From an uncultured Elusimicrobia bacterium (GTDB lineage Bacteria > Elusimicrobiota > Elusimicrobia > Elusimicrobiales > UBA9959): a stretch of DNA of 64,000 nt. Positions 52,723 through 61,137 of the stretch are shown one piece after another. A program made the translations under genes and the position numbers. The notes under the pieces were generated by a model, which worked only from the letters and a program-made list of their open reading frames with translations, searched no databases and was not told where the DNA came from. Within the stretch, counting starts at the first letter, position 1; each line of letters starts with the position of its first letter. Location of the stretch: positions 1 through 64,000 of the forward strand of contig CAIXBR010000071.1 of assembly GCA_903917735.1 (NCBI GenBank), written 5' to 3'.

Positions 52723-54000
52723 TTAGAATTTAAGGTTGATATCGGCCTGGAACAGGCGCTCGCGCGTGTGCATGGAGCTTATCGGCTTCGTGTTGAACCA
52801 GGCCGTGCTCAGGGCGAAATCCCGCAGCAGGCCCAGCGAGAGCTGCAGTTTCTGGCCTTCGATACCCGTAGAACCACCGTAGAAGTCGGAATCCGGATAG
52901 GTATCGAGCCAGGCGTCGCTCTCCAGCCTGCGGTAGCTCCAGCCGAACTGCCACTGGCCGGCGTCCTCGACCTTGCGCTGCCCTATCTTCAGGCCGCCTA
53001 TCCAGCCCGTATTGTTGCTGCCATGGTCGAAGGCACGCACACAGTTGCCGTAAACACCGACGTAGGTTATGTTGTAGCCGAGCGCGCTGAACAGCGGCAC
53101 AGGCACCGGGTTAAGGATATTCGCGTTCACTTCCAGCTCGGGGCTTATCGAGTTGTAGCTGTATCTGTATTTTCCGCCGGTTACGGTGTTAGCCTGCTGG
53201 TAGCCGTCGCCGGTGGAAGGCCTGTAGCTGAGCGCGGCATGCCCCTTTACGTGGTCGAAGCCGTACAGCGCGGCGCCGGCCTTGAAGTCATATACGCCGT
53301 CGGAGTCCTGCCAGCTAACGCCAGGCTGAGCGAACAGCAGGCCCGGGTCCTGCGGGTCGGCGGCGATCTCGTTAAGCACGAAGTAGCCGGCGTTGCCGAA
53401 GATCTGCCAGTTGCGGTTCAGCGGGAGGGTAAGCTTGGCGCTCAGACCCTCGGGATTTGTGTCCGCGTCCCAGAGCAGCTCACTGGTGGTCCACAGCGGG
53501 TTCTTGTTGCGCCCGGCGGTGAAGGACAGGTTCTCGTTCGGGTCGTACTCCATGTAGACGTAGTCTATATACAGGTTCTTCTTGCCGAAGTTGTCGGTGA
53601 AGGTCTGGTTGGTGGAACGCGGGTCCGAGCTGGAACCGCTGGCGAAGCCGAAGCCGGTGTAGACCTGGTCGTTAACCTTGGCGTCCACGTAGAAGCGCAG
53701 GCGGTAGCGGGCGCGGTTCTGCGTGTAGGCCTTGTTCTCGTTGTCGTTGAACTGGTAGCGGATGCGCACGTCGCCGCGGAACTTCAGCGTCTGTATCCAC
53801 ATCGGCAGCTCCAGGTTGCGCTGCTGCGATATTTCTTTTTTCACCTCCTCCTGCGTGCCTACCCTTATCACCTGGGCTTCGCCCGGGTCCAGCACGTTCT
53901 TATCCACAAGCCGGTCGAGCAGCATGTCCAGCTCTCCGGCGCGGGCGGGCATGGCCGCCGCGAGCAAAAACAGGGCTAAAAAGGTTTTCTTAAGTTTCAT
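52723..54000 (-). CDS. OprP-type outer-membrane porin
   Basis: 425 residues. Signal peptide MKLKKTFLALFLLAAAMPARA, a short helical segment, then a long barrel (WIQTLKFRGDVRIRYQFND, NRARYRLRFYVDAKV, YTGFGFASG, DYVYMEYDP, LSFTAGRNKNP) ending in the C-terminal Phe strand ERLFQADINLKF. Matches the putative porin family near OprO/OprP. Location in the Pho operon suggests phosphate or polyphosphate passage. A Pho-box array ends 6 nt before the ATG, so the mRNA may be leaderless, and the start lies in the loop of an 11-bp hairpin. Confidence 0.85.
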   Translation of the reverse strand: MKLKKTFLALFLLAAAMPARAGELDMLLDRLVDKNVLDPGEAQVIRVGTQEEVKKEISQQRNLELPMWIQTLKFRGDVRIRYQFNDNENKAYTQNRARYRLRFYVDAKVNDQVYTGFGFASGSSSDPRSTNQTFTDNFGKKNLYIDYVYMEYDPNENLSFTAGRNKNPLWTTSELLWDADTNPEGLSAKLTLPLNRNWQIFGNAGYFVLNEIAADPQDPGLLFAQPGVSWQDSDGVYDFKAGAALYGFDHVKGHAALSYRPSTGDGYQQANTVTGGKYRYSYNSISPELEVNANILNPVPVPLFSALGYNITYVGVYGNCVRAFDHGSNNTGWIGGLKIGQRKVEDAGQWQFGWSYRRLESDAWLDTYPDSDFYGGSTGIEGQKLQLSLGLLRDFALSTAWFNTKPISSMHTRERLFQADINLKF

Positions 54001-54020
54001 AACTAAAGTTTAAGAAAACC
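53983..54020 (-). promoter_or_regulatory. Hairpin enclosing the porin start codon
   Basis: GGTTTTCTTAA and TTAAGAAAACC form an 11-bp perfect inverted repeat; the 16-nt loop contains the ATG. The upstream arm lies among the Pho boxes. If transcription starts at the ATG the hairpin cannot form in the mRNA, but a longer transcript would have a sequestered start. Confidence 0.5.
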
Positions 54021-54050
54021 GCTTAAAGGCGGCTTAAAGGAGGTGTAAAA
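54007..54050 (-). promoter_or_regulatory. Pho-box-like repeats upstream of the porin
   Basis: Three 11-bp-spaced elements (TTTTACACC, CTTTAAGCC, CTTTAAGCG; 54020-54050), then 7 nt, then TAAACT (54007-54012), 6 nt before the ATG. Confidence 0.65.
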
Positions 54051-54060
54051 TGCGGGTAAA

Positions 54061-55821
54061 CTATTTAGGAAGGTTGAACCAGAACGTTGAACCGAGCCCC
54101 TCGGCGCTTTCAACCCCGACGGAGCCTCCGTGCAGTTCCACTACGTGCTTCACTATGGAAAGCCCGAGGCCAGTGCCGCCCATTTCGCGGGAACGGGCCT
54201 TGTCCGCGCGGTAGAAACGCTCGAACACCCGCGCCAGGTGTTCCTGGGGGATGCCTATGCCGTTATCCTTCACCGATATTTTGACCGCGCCGGGCAGTTC
54301 CTGCGCCGAGATCTCTACTTTCGGGACTTCTGTGGAGAATTTTACCGCGTTATCCAGCAGGTTTATGAATACCTGCCCCAGCTTTTCCGGGTCGGCGTTC
54401 ACGCGCAGAGAAACCGGCAGCAGGTTCGAGACCGAGGCCTTTTTAGCGTTAAAGACTGAGGAAAGGCCCGCTATGAGGGAATCCGCCAGGTATTTCAGCC
54501 CGACGTCCTCTTTCTTTACCCTGTCCGCGTAAGATTCCAGCGAGGAAAGTTTCAGGAGGTCGCTAACTATATTGTCCAGGCGCTTCGCCTGCGCGTGTAT
54601 CACACCCAGGAATTCCATCGCATTCTCTTTATCGTTGATCGCCCCCTCCATAAGCGTCTCAACGTAGCCGCGGATAGCGGTAAGAGGTGTTTTCAGTTCG
54701 TGCGAGACGTTGGCAACAAAGTCCCTGCGCTTGTCCTCGAGGCGGCGCACTTCGGTTACGTCATGGAGCACCATCAGACAGCCGGATACGTCCCCGCCCC
54801 TGAACATCGGCGAGGCGTTAACGCTGAAGATCCCCTTGATCGGGGAGGAAAATTCTGTTTCCTCGGAAACCGCCTTTCGACCCGAAATAGCGCGCGAGCA
54901 GATCCCGCTGAGGCTGGCGTTCGGGATGATCTCAAGCAGGGGCTTTGAAATGGAGCTTTCAGCTTTTACTCCGAACATTCTTTCTATTGCCGGGTTAAGC
55001 GCGGTCAGTCGGGCGTCAGGCCCCGTCATAAGGACACCTTCGGCCATATTCTCGAAAGCCGCGGCCAGCTGCTGGGACTGGAGCTCGACGCGCTTAAGGT
55101 TCTCCTCTATGGCCGCGGACATGGAATTCAGGGTCTCCGCCAGCTTGCCCATTTCCCCGTGGAAGTCTTTCTGTATCTTATACGAAAAATCCCCCACTGC
55201 GAATTTCTTGGAAGCGTAGACTATCTTATCGAAAGGTCTTGAAAATCCCGCAGAGACGGCGATACTGAGAAAGAAAGAGAGCAGCAGGGACAGCGCCAGC
55301 GCGGCCAGCAGGGCTTTCTTCAGTATGGCTCGCGCGGCCTCCAGCTGCTCGGCGGGAACGGCCAGGCGCGCCACGGCGCCGATATGCCCGCCGGAACTCA
55401 CCGGGTAGGCCGCATAAAGCATCACCTTGCCGAGTGTGACAGAACGGCGCAGGTCGTAAGAAGCCGAACCTTCCAGCGCCCCCGAGACTTCCGGCCTGTC
55501 CAGGTGGTTCTCCATGGTCTTCACCGCTGCGTCATCCAGCTCAGAATCCGCCAGCACGCGGCCGTCCGCGTTTATGAGGGTCAAACGCGAGCGCAATTTC
55601 GAGCCCAGCGAATGCGCCAGACCGTTTATCCCGGGGGAAGCCAGGTCGGAAGAGCGCAGCTGGGCTGAGACCAGCGAGGCCTCTTCTGAAAGTTTGGATC
55701 TCAGGGAGGAAAGTTCGGCGCTTTCGATACGCTGGTAAACCAAAAAAAAGGCGGTGGCCAGCACGGCCGCCGACAGGGCAAGATAAGAGATAAAAAGACG
55801 GAGCCTGAAGGTTTTGAACAT
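54061..55821 (-). CDS. phoR: Phosphate-regulon sensor kinase PhoR
   Basis: 586 residues: one N-terminal and one second membrane helix (about 170-190) around a periplasmic sensor, a HAMP-like linker (FSYKIQKDFHGEMGKLAETL), a PAS domain, HisKA (FVANVSHELKTPLTAIRGYV, His near 375) and HATPase (DNGIGIPQEHLARVFERFYR, GGTGLGLSIVKHVVELHGG). Longer sensor than E. coli PhoR, as in many other phyla. 8 nt after phoB; its partner is PhoB and its input passes through Pst/PhoU. Confidence 0.92.
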   Translation of the reverse strand: MFKTFRLRLFISYLALSAAVLATAFFLVYQRIESAELSSLRSKLSEEASLVSAQLRSSDLASPGINGLAHSLGSKLRSRLTLINADGRVLADSELDDAAVKTMENHLDRPEVSGALEGSASYDLRRSVTLGKVMLYAAYPVSSGGHIGAVARLAVPAEQLEAARAILKKALLAALALSLLLSFFLSIAVSAGFSRPFDKIVYASKKFAVGDFSYKIQKDFHGEMGKLAETLNSMSAAIEENLKRVELQSQQLAAAFENMAEGVLMTGPDARLTALNPAIERMFGVKAESSISKPLLEIIPNASLSGICSRAISGRKAVSEETEFSSPIKGIFSVNASPMFRGGDVSGCLMVLHDVTEVRRLEDKRRDFVANVSHELKTPLTAIRGYVETLMEGAINDKENAMEFLGVIHAQAKRLDNIVSDLLKLSSLESYADRVKKEDVGLKYLADSLIAGLSSVFNAKKASVSNLLPVSLRVNADPEKLGQVFINLLDNAVKFSTEVPKVEISAQELPGAVKISVKDNGIGIPQEHLARVFERFYRADKARSREMGGTGLGLSIVKHVVELHGGSVGVESAEGLGSTFWFNLPK

Positions 55822-55829
55822 AGCCGGCG

Positions 55830-56519
55830 TTATTGACCCTCGAACCTGTAGCCGTAATTCTTGACGGTTATTATCCGTTTACCCTCTGACTTCAGTTTTT
55901 TTCGCAGCGTGCCCACATGCACGTCCACGGTGCGCGTCTCAACTTCCAGGGCAGCGTCCATCCCCCAGACTTTTCCCAGCAGGTCTTCGCGCGAAAGCAC
56001 CCTGCCGTCCGAGAACGCCAGCGCCTTCAGCAGTTCGAACTCTTTGGAGGTCAATTCCACCGCCGTTCCCTTAACCCGGGCCTCCACTTTCGAAATATCC
56101 AATTCAAGCGTTCCGACTTTAAACTTATCCGCCGGGACAGTTGCGGGCCTGGCCCGGCGCAGAACTGCCTGCACCCGCGCCAGCAGCTCCTTCACGCTGA
56201 AAGGCTTCGTCACATAATCGTCCGCGCCCAGGCCCAGCCCGAGTATCTTATCCGATTCCTCGCTCTTGGCCGTGAGCATTATTATAGGTATGCGTGAGGT
56301 TTTGGCGTCGGCCTTAAGACGGCGGCAGACGTCAAGGCCGTCCAGGCCGGGCAGCATCAGGTCCAGCAATATCAGGTCCGGCCGCTCTTTTCCGGCCGTC
56401 ATAGCTGCGTATGATCCGTCGTGCAGCAGGATGGTCCTATAACCTTCTTTCTTCAGGTTATAATCTATCATTCTGGCTATGTCTTTTTCGTCCTCTACTA
56501 CAAGTATCTTGGCTTCCAT
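55830..56519 (-). CDS. phoB: Phosphate-regulon response regulator PhoB
   Basis: 229 residues. Receiver: ILVVEDEKDIARM, LILLDLMLPGLDGL (Asp near 52), IIMLTAKSEE, DDYVTKPFSVKEL. OmpR/PhoB winged helix: LTSKEFELLKALAFSDGRVL, DVHVGTLRKKL, TVKNYGYRF. It should bind the 11-bp direct repeats ahead of the four Pho operons. Same operon as phoR and as the 39-codon ORF upstream. Confidence 0.94.
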   Translation of the reverse strand: MEAKILVVEDEKDIARMIDYNLKKEGYRTILLHDGSYAAMTAGKERPDLILLDLMLPGLDGLDVCRRLKADAKTSRIPIIMLTAKSEESDKILGLGLGADDYVTKPFSVKELLARVQAVLRRARPATVPADKFKVGTLELDISKVEARVKGTAVELTSKEFELLKALAFSDGRVLSREDLLGKVWGMDAALEVETRTVDVHVGTLRKKLKSEGKRIITVKNYGYRFEGQ

Positions 56520-56600
56520 CGTGATATGATAGCAAAACTTCCGGATACGGCCCGACCGGCTACGTCATGTTTTCAGAAAGTGGCTTTAGGCGGCATGATC

Positions 56601-56720
56601 TCAGGTCTGCTCGGGAAAGAGAATTTCAAGATCAGAGAGGGGCATTACCCAGACCGCGAAACTCATAAAAAAAGCGAGCGCATCCGCAGAACCCTTGCTG
56701 GAATTATCTAATGGCTTCAT
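56601..56720 (-). CDS. 39-residue small protein at the head of phoBR
   Basis: ATG at 56720 has a very strong ribosome site (AAGGAGGATAT) and lies downstream of a Pho-box array with a -10 TAAAGT. The peptide starts MKPLDNSSKGSAD, has a hydrophobic middle (ALAFFMSFAVWVMPL) and ends LEILFPEQT. It could be a small membrane peptide, or a translated leader that affects phoB expression 81 nt downstream. No family recognised; conservation is untested. Confidence 0.5.
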   Translation of the reverse strand: MKPLDNSSKGSADALAFFMSFAVWVMPLSDLEILFPEQT

Positions 56721-56753
56721 ATATCCTCCTTCTGTTTTAGTTTTTCTGCTTAT

Positions 56754-56808
56754 ACTTTACAAATCCCTGGCAAAGCAGGCGTTAAGAGCTGGTAAAATCC
56801 TTGTAAGA
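56754..56808 (-). promoter_or_regulatory. Pho-box-like repeats upstream of phoBR
   Basis: Four 11-bp-spaced elements (TCTTACAAG, TTTTACCAG, CTTAACGCC, CTTTGCCAG; 56767-56808), 7 nt, then TAAAGT (56754-56759). Predicts autoregulation of phoBR. Confidence 0.65.
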
Positions 56809-56920
56809 TTCAGGATAACCGGAGGCGAACGCCAGTTCCGAACCCAAAGACAAGTAAACCCGACTTGTTGCGCCGCTATATATTGTGGTATAGATAGTAG
56901 TGTAGGCACAGGGAGATGAT

Positions 56921-57316
56921 ATGACGCTCAAAGCTAAAAAGATACTTATAGTCGATGACGAGAAGGTCCTGGCCGTCGCCCTGGGCCTGATGCTGAGCGA
57001 ACAGAAGGCGGAGATACTTACGGCCGGCTCCCTTAAGGAAGCCGGCGCCGTACTGGACAAAGGGCCGGTGGACCTGGTAATATTGGACCGCACGCTGCCG
57101 GACGGCGACGGGGTGGAGCTGCTGATACGGCTCAGGAAGGAGCCGGGCCTGAAGAAGGTTCCGGTGCTGATACTGAGCGGCAAGACCAGGAACGATGACC
57201 AGGTGGACGGCCTGGACCTGGGCGCCGACGATTACATGACCAAACCCTTCTCGGTGCCGGAGCTGCGCGCCAGGGTGGATACCCTGCTGCGGCGCGCGCG
57301 CAAGTTCAAGCACTGA
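56921..57316 (+). CDS. Single-domain response regulator
   Basis: 131 residues, a complete CheY-like receiver: ILIVDDEKVLAVALGLML, VDLVILDRTLPDGDGVELL (Asp near 55), VPVLILSGKTRNDD (Ser at the Thr/Ser switch position) and GADDYMTKPFSVPELRARV. No output domain, so it acts through protein contacts or as a phosphate sink. GGGAGATGAT precedes the ATG, and TATAGAT lies upstream. Divergent from the phoBR operon, next to tilS. Confidence 0.85.
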   Translation: MTLKAKKILIVDDEKVLAVALGLMLSEQKAEILTAGSLKEAGAVLDKGPVDLVILDRTLPDGDGVELLIRLRKEPGLKKVPVLILSGKTRNDDQVDGLDLGADDYMTKPFSVPELRARVDTLLRRARKFKH

Positions 57317-57375
57317 CCTCCCGGTGAAAAAACCGCTGTCGCGCGAAGCCCCGCCTGAAGTATAATTTAATCCCG

Positions 57376-58122
57376 ATGATACACAAAAGTTCCGTCACGC
57401 TCAACCTTTGGAACAAGGTGATGTCGCACGCCAGGGAGCGGCGTCTGTTCGCGGACGGGGACTCCATACTGCTGGCCGTCTCGGGCGGGCCAGACTCGGT
57501 GGTCATGCTGGATTTTTTCGCTGGGCAGGCCAGGACGCACCGCCTGAAACTTCACATCTGCCACATCAACCACAAGCTGCGCGGGAAACTGGCCGATGCC
57601 GACGCGGCCTTCGTGAAAAAGCTGGGCGCGGAATACGGGATAGAGGCCTCTATCCTTTCCGCCGACGTTAAAAAGCTGGCGAAGAAGTCCGGGACCAGCA
57701 TAGAACACGCAGCCCGCAGCGCCCGCTACCGGCTGCTGTCCGAAACCGCTTTTAAAAAAAAGTGCCGCCTGGTGGCCACGGCGCACCATTCGGACGACCA
57801 CGCCGAAACGATATTATTGAATTTGCTGCGCGGGACCGAACCGAAAGGCCTGCTGGGGATACCGGTCAAGAGGGAACTGCACAGCGGGAAGCGCGGAATC
57901 AGCCTTATCAGGCCGATGCTGGCCGTTTCAAGGCAGGATATAGAAGTTTATCTGAAGGCGAACGCCCTTCCGTCCAGGAAGGACCATACCAACGACGACG
58001 AGTACTACCGGCGCAACTGGGTACGCAAAACCCTGCTGCCGTTGATGCTGAAAAAGCAGCCCCGCCTGCGCGAGCACCTCGGGGAGCTGTCGGTAAAACT
58101 TTCCCGCGTCCTAAAGGCTTAA
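57376..58122 (+). CDS. tilS: tRNA(Ile)-lysidine synthase
   Basis: 248 residues. N-type ATP pyrophosphatase motif LLAVSGGPDSVVML (PP-loop near 35), KLHICHINHKLRG, EHAARSARYRLL, ATAHHSDDHAETILLNLLRG, RPMLAVSRQDIEVYL, RKDHTNDD and YRRNWVRKTLLP. It makes lysidine at C34 of tRNA-Ile(CAU), essential for reading AUA. The C-terminal TilS domains of longer enzymes are missing, giving a minimal type seen in several phyla. Confidence 0.92.
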   Translation: MIHKSSVTLNLWNKVMSHARERRLFADGDSILLAVSGGPDSVVMLDFFAGQARTHRLKLHICHINHKLRGKLADADAAFVKKLGAEYGIEASILSADVKKLAKKSGTSIEHAARSARYRLLSETAFKKKCRLVATAHHSDDHAETILLNLLRGTEPKGLLGIPVKRELHSGKRGISLIRPMLAVSRQDIEVYLKANALPSRKDHTNDDEYYRRNWVRKTLLPLMLKKQPRLREHLGELSVKLSRVLKA

Positions 58123-58129
58123 AGGCCCC

Positions 58130-59935
58130 TTAGCTCCAGCGGTGCTGGAGCTCCACCAGCCCTGTCTTCGGCAAGTGCCGGAAATGGGCGGGCCGGTTCT
58201 CATAACGGACCCCGTCGTCGTCGGTTTCAACTATGAATTTGTAGGCTATGGCCTTGCCGGCGCTTTCGTGCACCTGCAGGTGGCCCAGCCACATATTGTC
58301 GTTTATATATTCCAGCGGGAAGGCTTTTTCCAGGTCCCAGTTGCCTAGCTCCGGGCAGTTTCCTGTCACTTTCACCCGCTGGCCGTAGGCCGTGCGGAAG
58401 CCGTTGAGTATAAAGGAGATCTCAAGAGCGGCCTTTTCCCTGGCAGGGGCGCAGTAGGACAACACGAAGGAGGTGTCCCGGCCCAGCTGCAGGTTCTCTA
58501 TGCGCCCGTCCTTGACGGTCACGGCCCTGTCTGAAAGTACGTCCTTGTAAATCCCATCGGGCAGCTCTATCTTCTCAAGCGTAACGGCGGTGTCCGGGCC
58601 CCGGTTGAAAGCGGCCAGGCAGCAGTTCCCGCGGTAGACGCGGGTATAGGCGTAAACGTCGTCGGAAACAAGCTTCGGCCTGAGGCTGCCGCTCTGCACG
58701 GCGGTGTTCTCACGGCGCATCTTGGCCAGTTTCTTTACCAGCTTGAAAGCCGGGGTGGAAGTGTCCCAGTTCTCCATCATCGGCCTGTTGTAGGGGTCGG
58801 CGCCGCCGTTGGTGTCGTTATGCAGGTACTGCTCGGTGCCGTAGTAAATGCAGGGCGTGCCGCGCGCGGTGATTATCAGCGCCAGTCCCATGTCCACCCG
58901 CGCGGGAGTAGCCCCCGAAGACATGAAGCGCGGCATATCGTGGTTGTCCATGAAGGTGACCAGATGCCGGCAGTCGTCGAAAAGGGTATCCCTGAGAAAA
59001 ACGTTATTCACAAGGTTGAAGCCCTGCCCGGCCCCGCGCGCGAGGCAGTCCTCCAGCCCGCGCTGCAGGGCGAAGTCCAGCATGCCCATGCCGCTTTTAT
59101 TCGCGAACTGCACCGACAGGTCATCGTAGCAGCCGCCCATGAACCATTCTCCGAAGACGAAGAGCCCCGGCCGGTGAAAAACCATATCCGAAACGAACTC
59201 CTGCCAGAACCACAGCGGCATGTGTTTTACTGTATCCACGCGGAAAGCGTCCACGCCCTTATCCAGCCACAGCCGCATCGCGTCTTTTATGTAGTTACGG
59301 TAGCCTATGCGTGCCTCGTTGAAGTCGGCCAGGCCGCAGAGCTCGCCTTTCTCCACCTCGGACTTGTTGCCCCAGTCGTGCACGCCGCCGCTGCGGTGGT
59401 ACCAGCCCAGCTTATCGTCATCGTAGGAGGTAAGCAGCTTGCCGTCGTCGTAGATAGAGCCTTTGCCGGGGCAACCGCCCATGTCCGGGCGCTGGGCCGG
59501 GCTGGAGTGGTTGCAGACTATATCCAGCATCATGCGCATTTCCTTGCCGTGCATGGCCTTCACCAGCTTGTCGAACACGGTGTCATCAGAAGCGAAGACT
59601 CGGACATCCTCGGGCTTGCCGACCAGGTGCTCGTCGAGCCGCTTGAAATCTTTCGTCCAATAGCCGTGGTAGGCGGCCATGCCGCGCCCTTCCACGTCGA
59701 CCAGCCCGTCTATCTGGTCGAACAGCGGCGTCAGCCAGATAGCGGAACAGCCCAGTTCCTTTATATAGTCCAGTTTCTGCAGTACCCCGTCCAGGTCCCC
59801 GCCCCAGTATTTAAACCAGTCCGAATGGGAGGCGTCATGCGAGGCCGGGTTGTAACCATCGTCGTTGGCCGGATTCCCGTTATGGAACCGGTCCACGACC
59901 GCAAAATATATCACGCTGTCGTTGAAGGGGCGCAT
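58130..59935 (-). CDS. GH13 alpha-amylase with C-terminal CBM20
   Basis: 601 residues. TIM-barrel GH13 motifs: SVIYFAVVDRFHNGNPAND, ELGCSAIWLTPLFD, LDIVCNHSSPAQ, VDAFRVDTVKHMPL (nucleophile Asp near 231), FGEWFMGG (acid/base Glu near 263), VTFMDNHDMPRF (Asp near 330). A C-terminal starch-binding CBM20 (ISFILNGFRTAYGQRVKVTG, LGNWDLEKAFPLEY, IAYKFIVETDDD) follows. No signal peptide, so it acts on intracellular glycogen or starch. TAGGAGAACT precedes the ATG. Confidence 0.92.
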   Translation of the reverse strand: MRPFNDSVIYFAVVDRFHNGNPANDDGYNPASHDASHSDWFKYWGGDLDGVLQKLDYIKELGCSAIWLTPLFDQIDGLVDVEGRGMAAYHGYWTKDFKRLDEHLVGKPEDVRVFASDDTVFDKLVKAMHGKEMRMMLDIVCNHSSPAQRPDMGGCPGKGSIYDDGKLLTSYDDDKLGWYHRSGGVHDWGNKSEVEKGELCGLADFNEARIGYRNYIKDAMRLWLDKGVDAFRVDTVKHMPLWFWQEFVSDMVFHRPGLFVFGEWFMGGCYDDLSVQFANKSGMGMLDFALQRGLEDCLARGAGQGFNLVNNVFLRDTLFDDCRHLVTFMDNHDMPRFMSSGATPARVDMGLALIITARGTPCIYYGTEQYLHNDTNGGADPYNRPMMENWDTSTPAFKLVKKLAKMRRENTAVQSGSLRPKLVSDDVYAYTRVYRGNCCLAAFNRGPDTAVTLEKIELPDGIYKDVLSDRAVTVKDGRIENLQLGRDTSFVLSYCAPAREKAALEISFILNGFRTAYGQRVKVTGNCPELGNWDLEKAFPLEYINDNMWLGHLQVHESAGKAIAYKFIVETDDDGVRYENRPAHFRHLPKTGLVELQHRWS

Positions 59936-59942
59936 AGTTCTC

Positions 59943-60347
59943 CTATAGTTTCAAACCGCCTTTAACTCCGTAATCTCCGAAAAGAGGCAGGTCGGTAACC
60001 TCGTCGATAGCCTTGTGCAGGGCCGCCAGGCTGAATGGCTTTTTAAGGAACCGCAACCTCTGGTCCGCCCTGGCCAGGGCCAGGCCCTTTTCTATCTCCA
60101 GGCCGCTCCACAGTATAAAGGGCGCAGACGCGTATTCGTGCATGGCGCGGGCCTGGCCGTAAAGCGCTATCCCATCGAGGCCCGGCATATTTATATCGGA
60201 GATTATCAGGTCGGCCTTTGTCTCCCTGATCTTTTTCAGGAGCTCCGGCCCGTTCGCGGCCAGCAGCACCTTATGCCCTGCGTGCTCCAGGTACGGCACA
60301 AGCATCGCCAGCAGGTTCTGGTCGTCATCGGCTATAAAGATGTTCAT
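59943..60347 (-). CDS. Single-domain response regulator
   Basis: 134 residues, CheY-like: MNIFIADDDQNLLAMLVPYL, LIISDINMPGLDGIAL (Asp near 52), PFILWSGLEIEK and LRFLKKPFSLAALHKAI. No output domain. The ATG overlaps the stop of the epimerase gene by 4 bp and its own stop is 7 nt before the amylase start, so it is in one operon with both. Confidence 0.85.
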   Translation of the reverse strand: MNIFIADDDQNLLAMLVPYLEHAGHKVLLAANGPELLKKIRETKADLIISDINMPGLDGIALYGQARAMHEYASAPFILWSGLEIEKGLALARADQRLRFLKKPFSLAALHKAIDEVTDLPLFGDYGVKGGLKL

Positions 60348-61072
60348 CGGGAGGCCTCGTCTATCAGTCCCTGCGGGTAGCCTATGGGCAGGACCTTCAA
60401 CTCGCCCGTGTTGGGCTGGGCGTGGGCCGCCATCAGGCCGGCCTTGGCGAAGCCCAGCGTCAGGGTAAGGCGCGCTATTATGAACACGCCGCTGTGGTGG
60501 CCGGTGTCGGGGCTGAGGCCTGAAGGCAGGTCTATGGCCACTATCGGGCGCCTGCTCTTGTTCATGAGCTGTATGACGGGACGCACAGGCCCGGTCGGCT
60601 TGCCGATGGCGCTAACGCCCAGCAGCGCGTCCGCCAGCAGGTCGGCTTCGGCGAATTCCGCGGCCAGGGCGGCCAGGCCGTCCTTCTGCGTCATCGTCAC
60701 ATTAACGCCTGCGGCCTTAGCCGCCTCCAGGTTCTTGACCACCAGTTCGCCGTAGCCGGTTTCTTTGGGCGGCAGTATGAAAACCTTTACCCGGGCGCCC
60801 GCCTGCTTCAGGCAGCGCGCGGCCACCAGTCCGTCGCCGCCGTTGTTCCCCTTGCCGCAGCAGACCACGGCTTTGAGCGCGTCCGGCTTTTTGCCGAGTT
60901 CTTTCTCCGCGAATTTAAGGATTTCTTCCGCCACCGCCCGCCCCGCGTTCTCCATAAGCAGCAAAGACGGGAGGCCGTACTCGAGCGTGGCTTTCCTGTC
61001 GAGGTACTTCATCTTCTCGGCGGTTACCACCGGGAGGCCGCCGAATTCTTTGACCTGCGGAATTTTGGACAT
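60344..61072 (-). CDS. nnrE: NAD(P)H-hydrate epimerase (YjeF_N)
   Basis: 242 residues: VVTAEKMKYLDRKATLEYGL, LLMENAGRAVAEEIL, VCCGKGNNGGDGLVAARCL, DLLADALLGVSAIGKP and VAIDLPSGLSPDTG. It converts R-NAD(P)HX, damaged by hydration, to the S form. The ADP-dependent dehydratase domain that many bacteria fuse to it is absent and must be elsewhere. The start MSKIPQVKEF at 61072 is preferred; the upstream extension to 61306 has poor composition. Confidence 0.9.
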   Translation of the reverse strand: MSKIPQVKEFGGLPVVTAEKMKYLDRKATLEYGLPSLLLMENAGRAVAEEILKFAEKELGKKPDALKAVVCCGKGNNGGDGLVAARCLKQAGARVKVFILPPKETGYGELVVKNLEAAKAAGVNVTMTQKDGLAALAAEFAEADLLADALLGVSAIGKPTGPVRPVIQLMNKSRRPIVAIDLPSGLSPDTGHHSGVFIIARLTLTLGFAKAGLMAAHAQPNTGELKVLPIGYPQGLIDEASR

Positions 61073-61137
61073 AAACAATTTATACTGCCGCTGAATGCAG
61101 ACAGAAGCCGAGACGCAGCTTTTCTGCCTATGACCCC

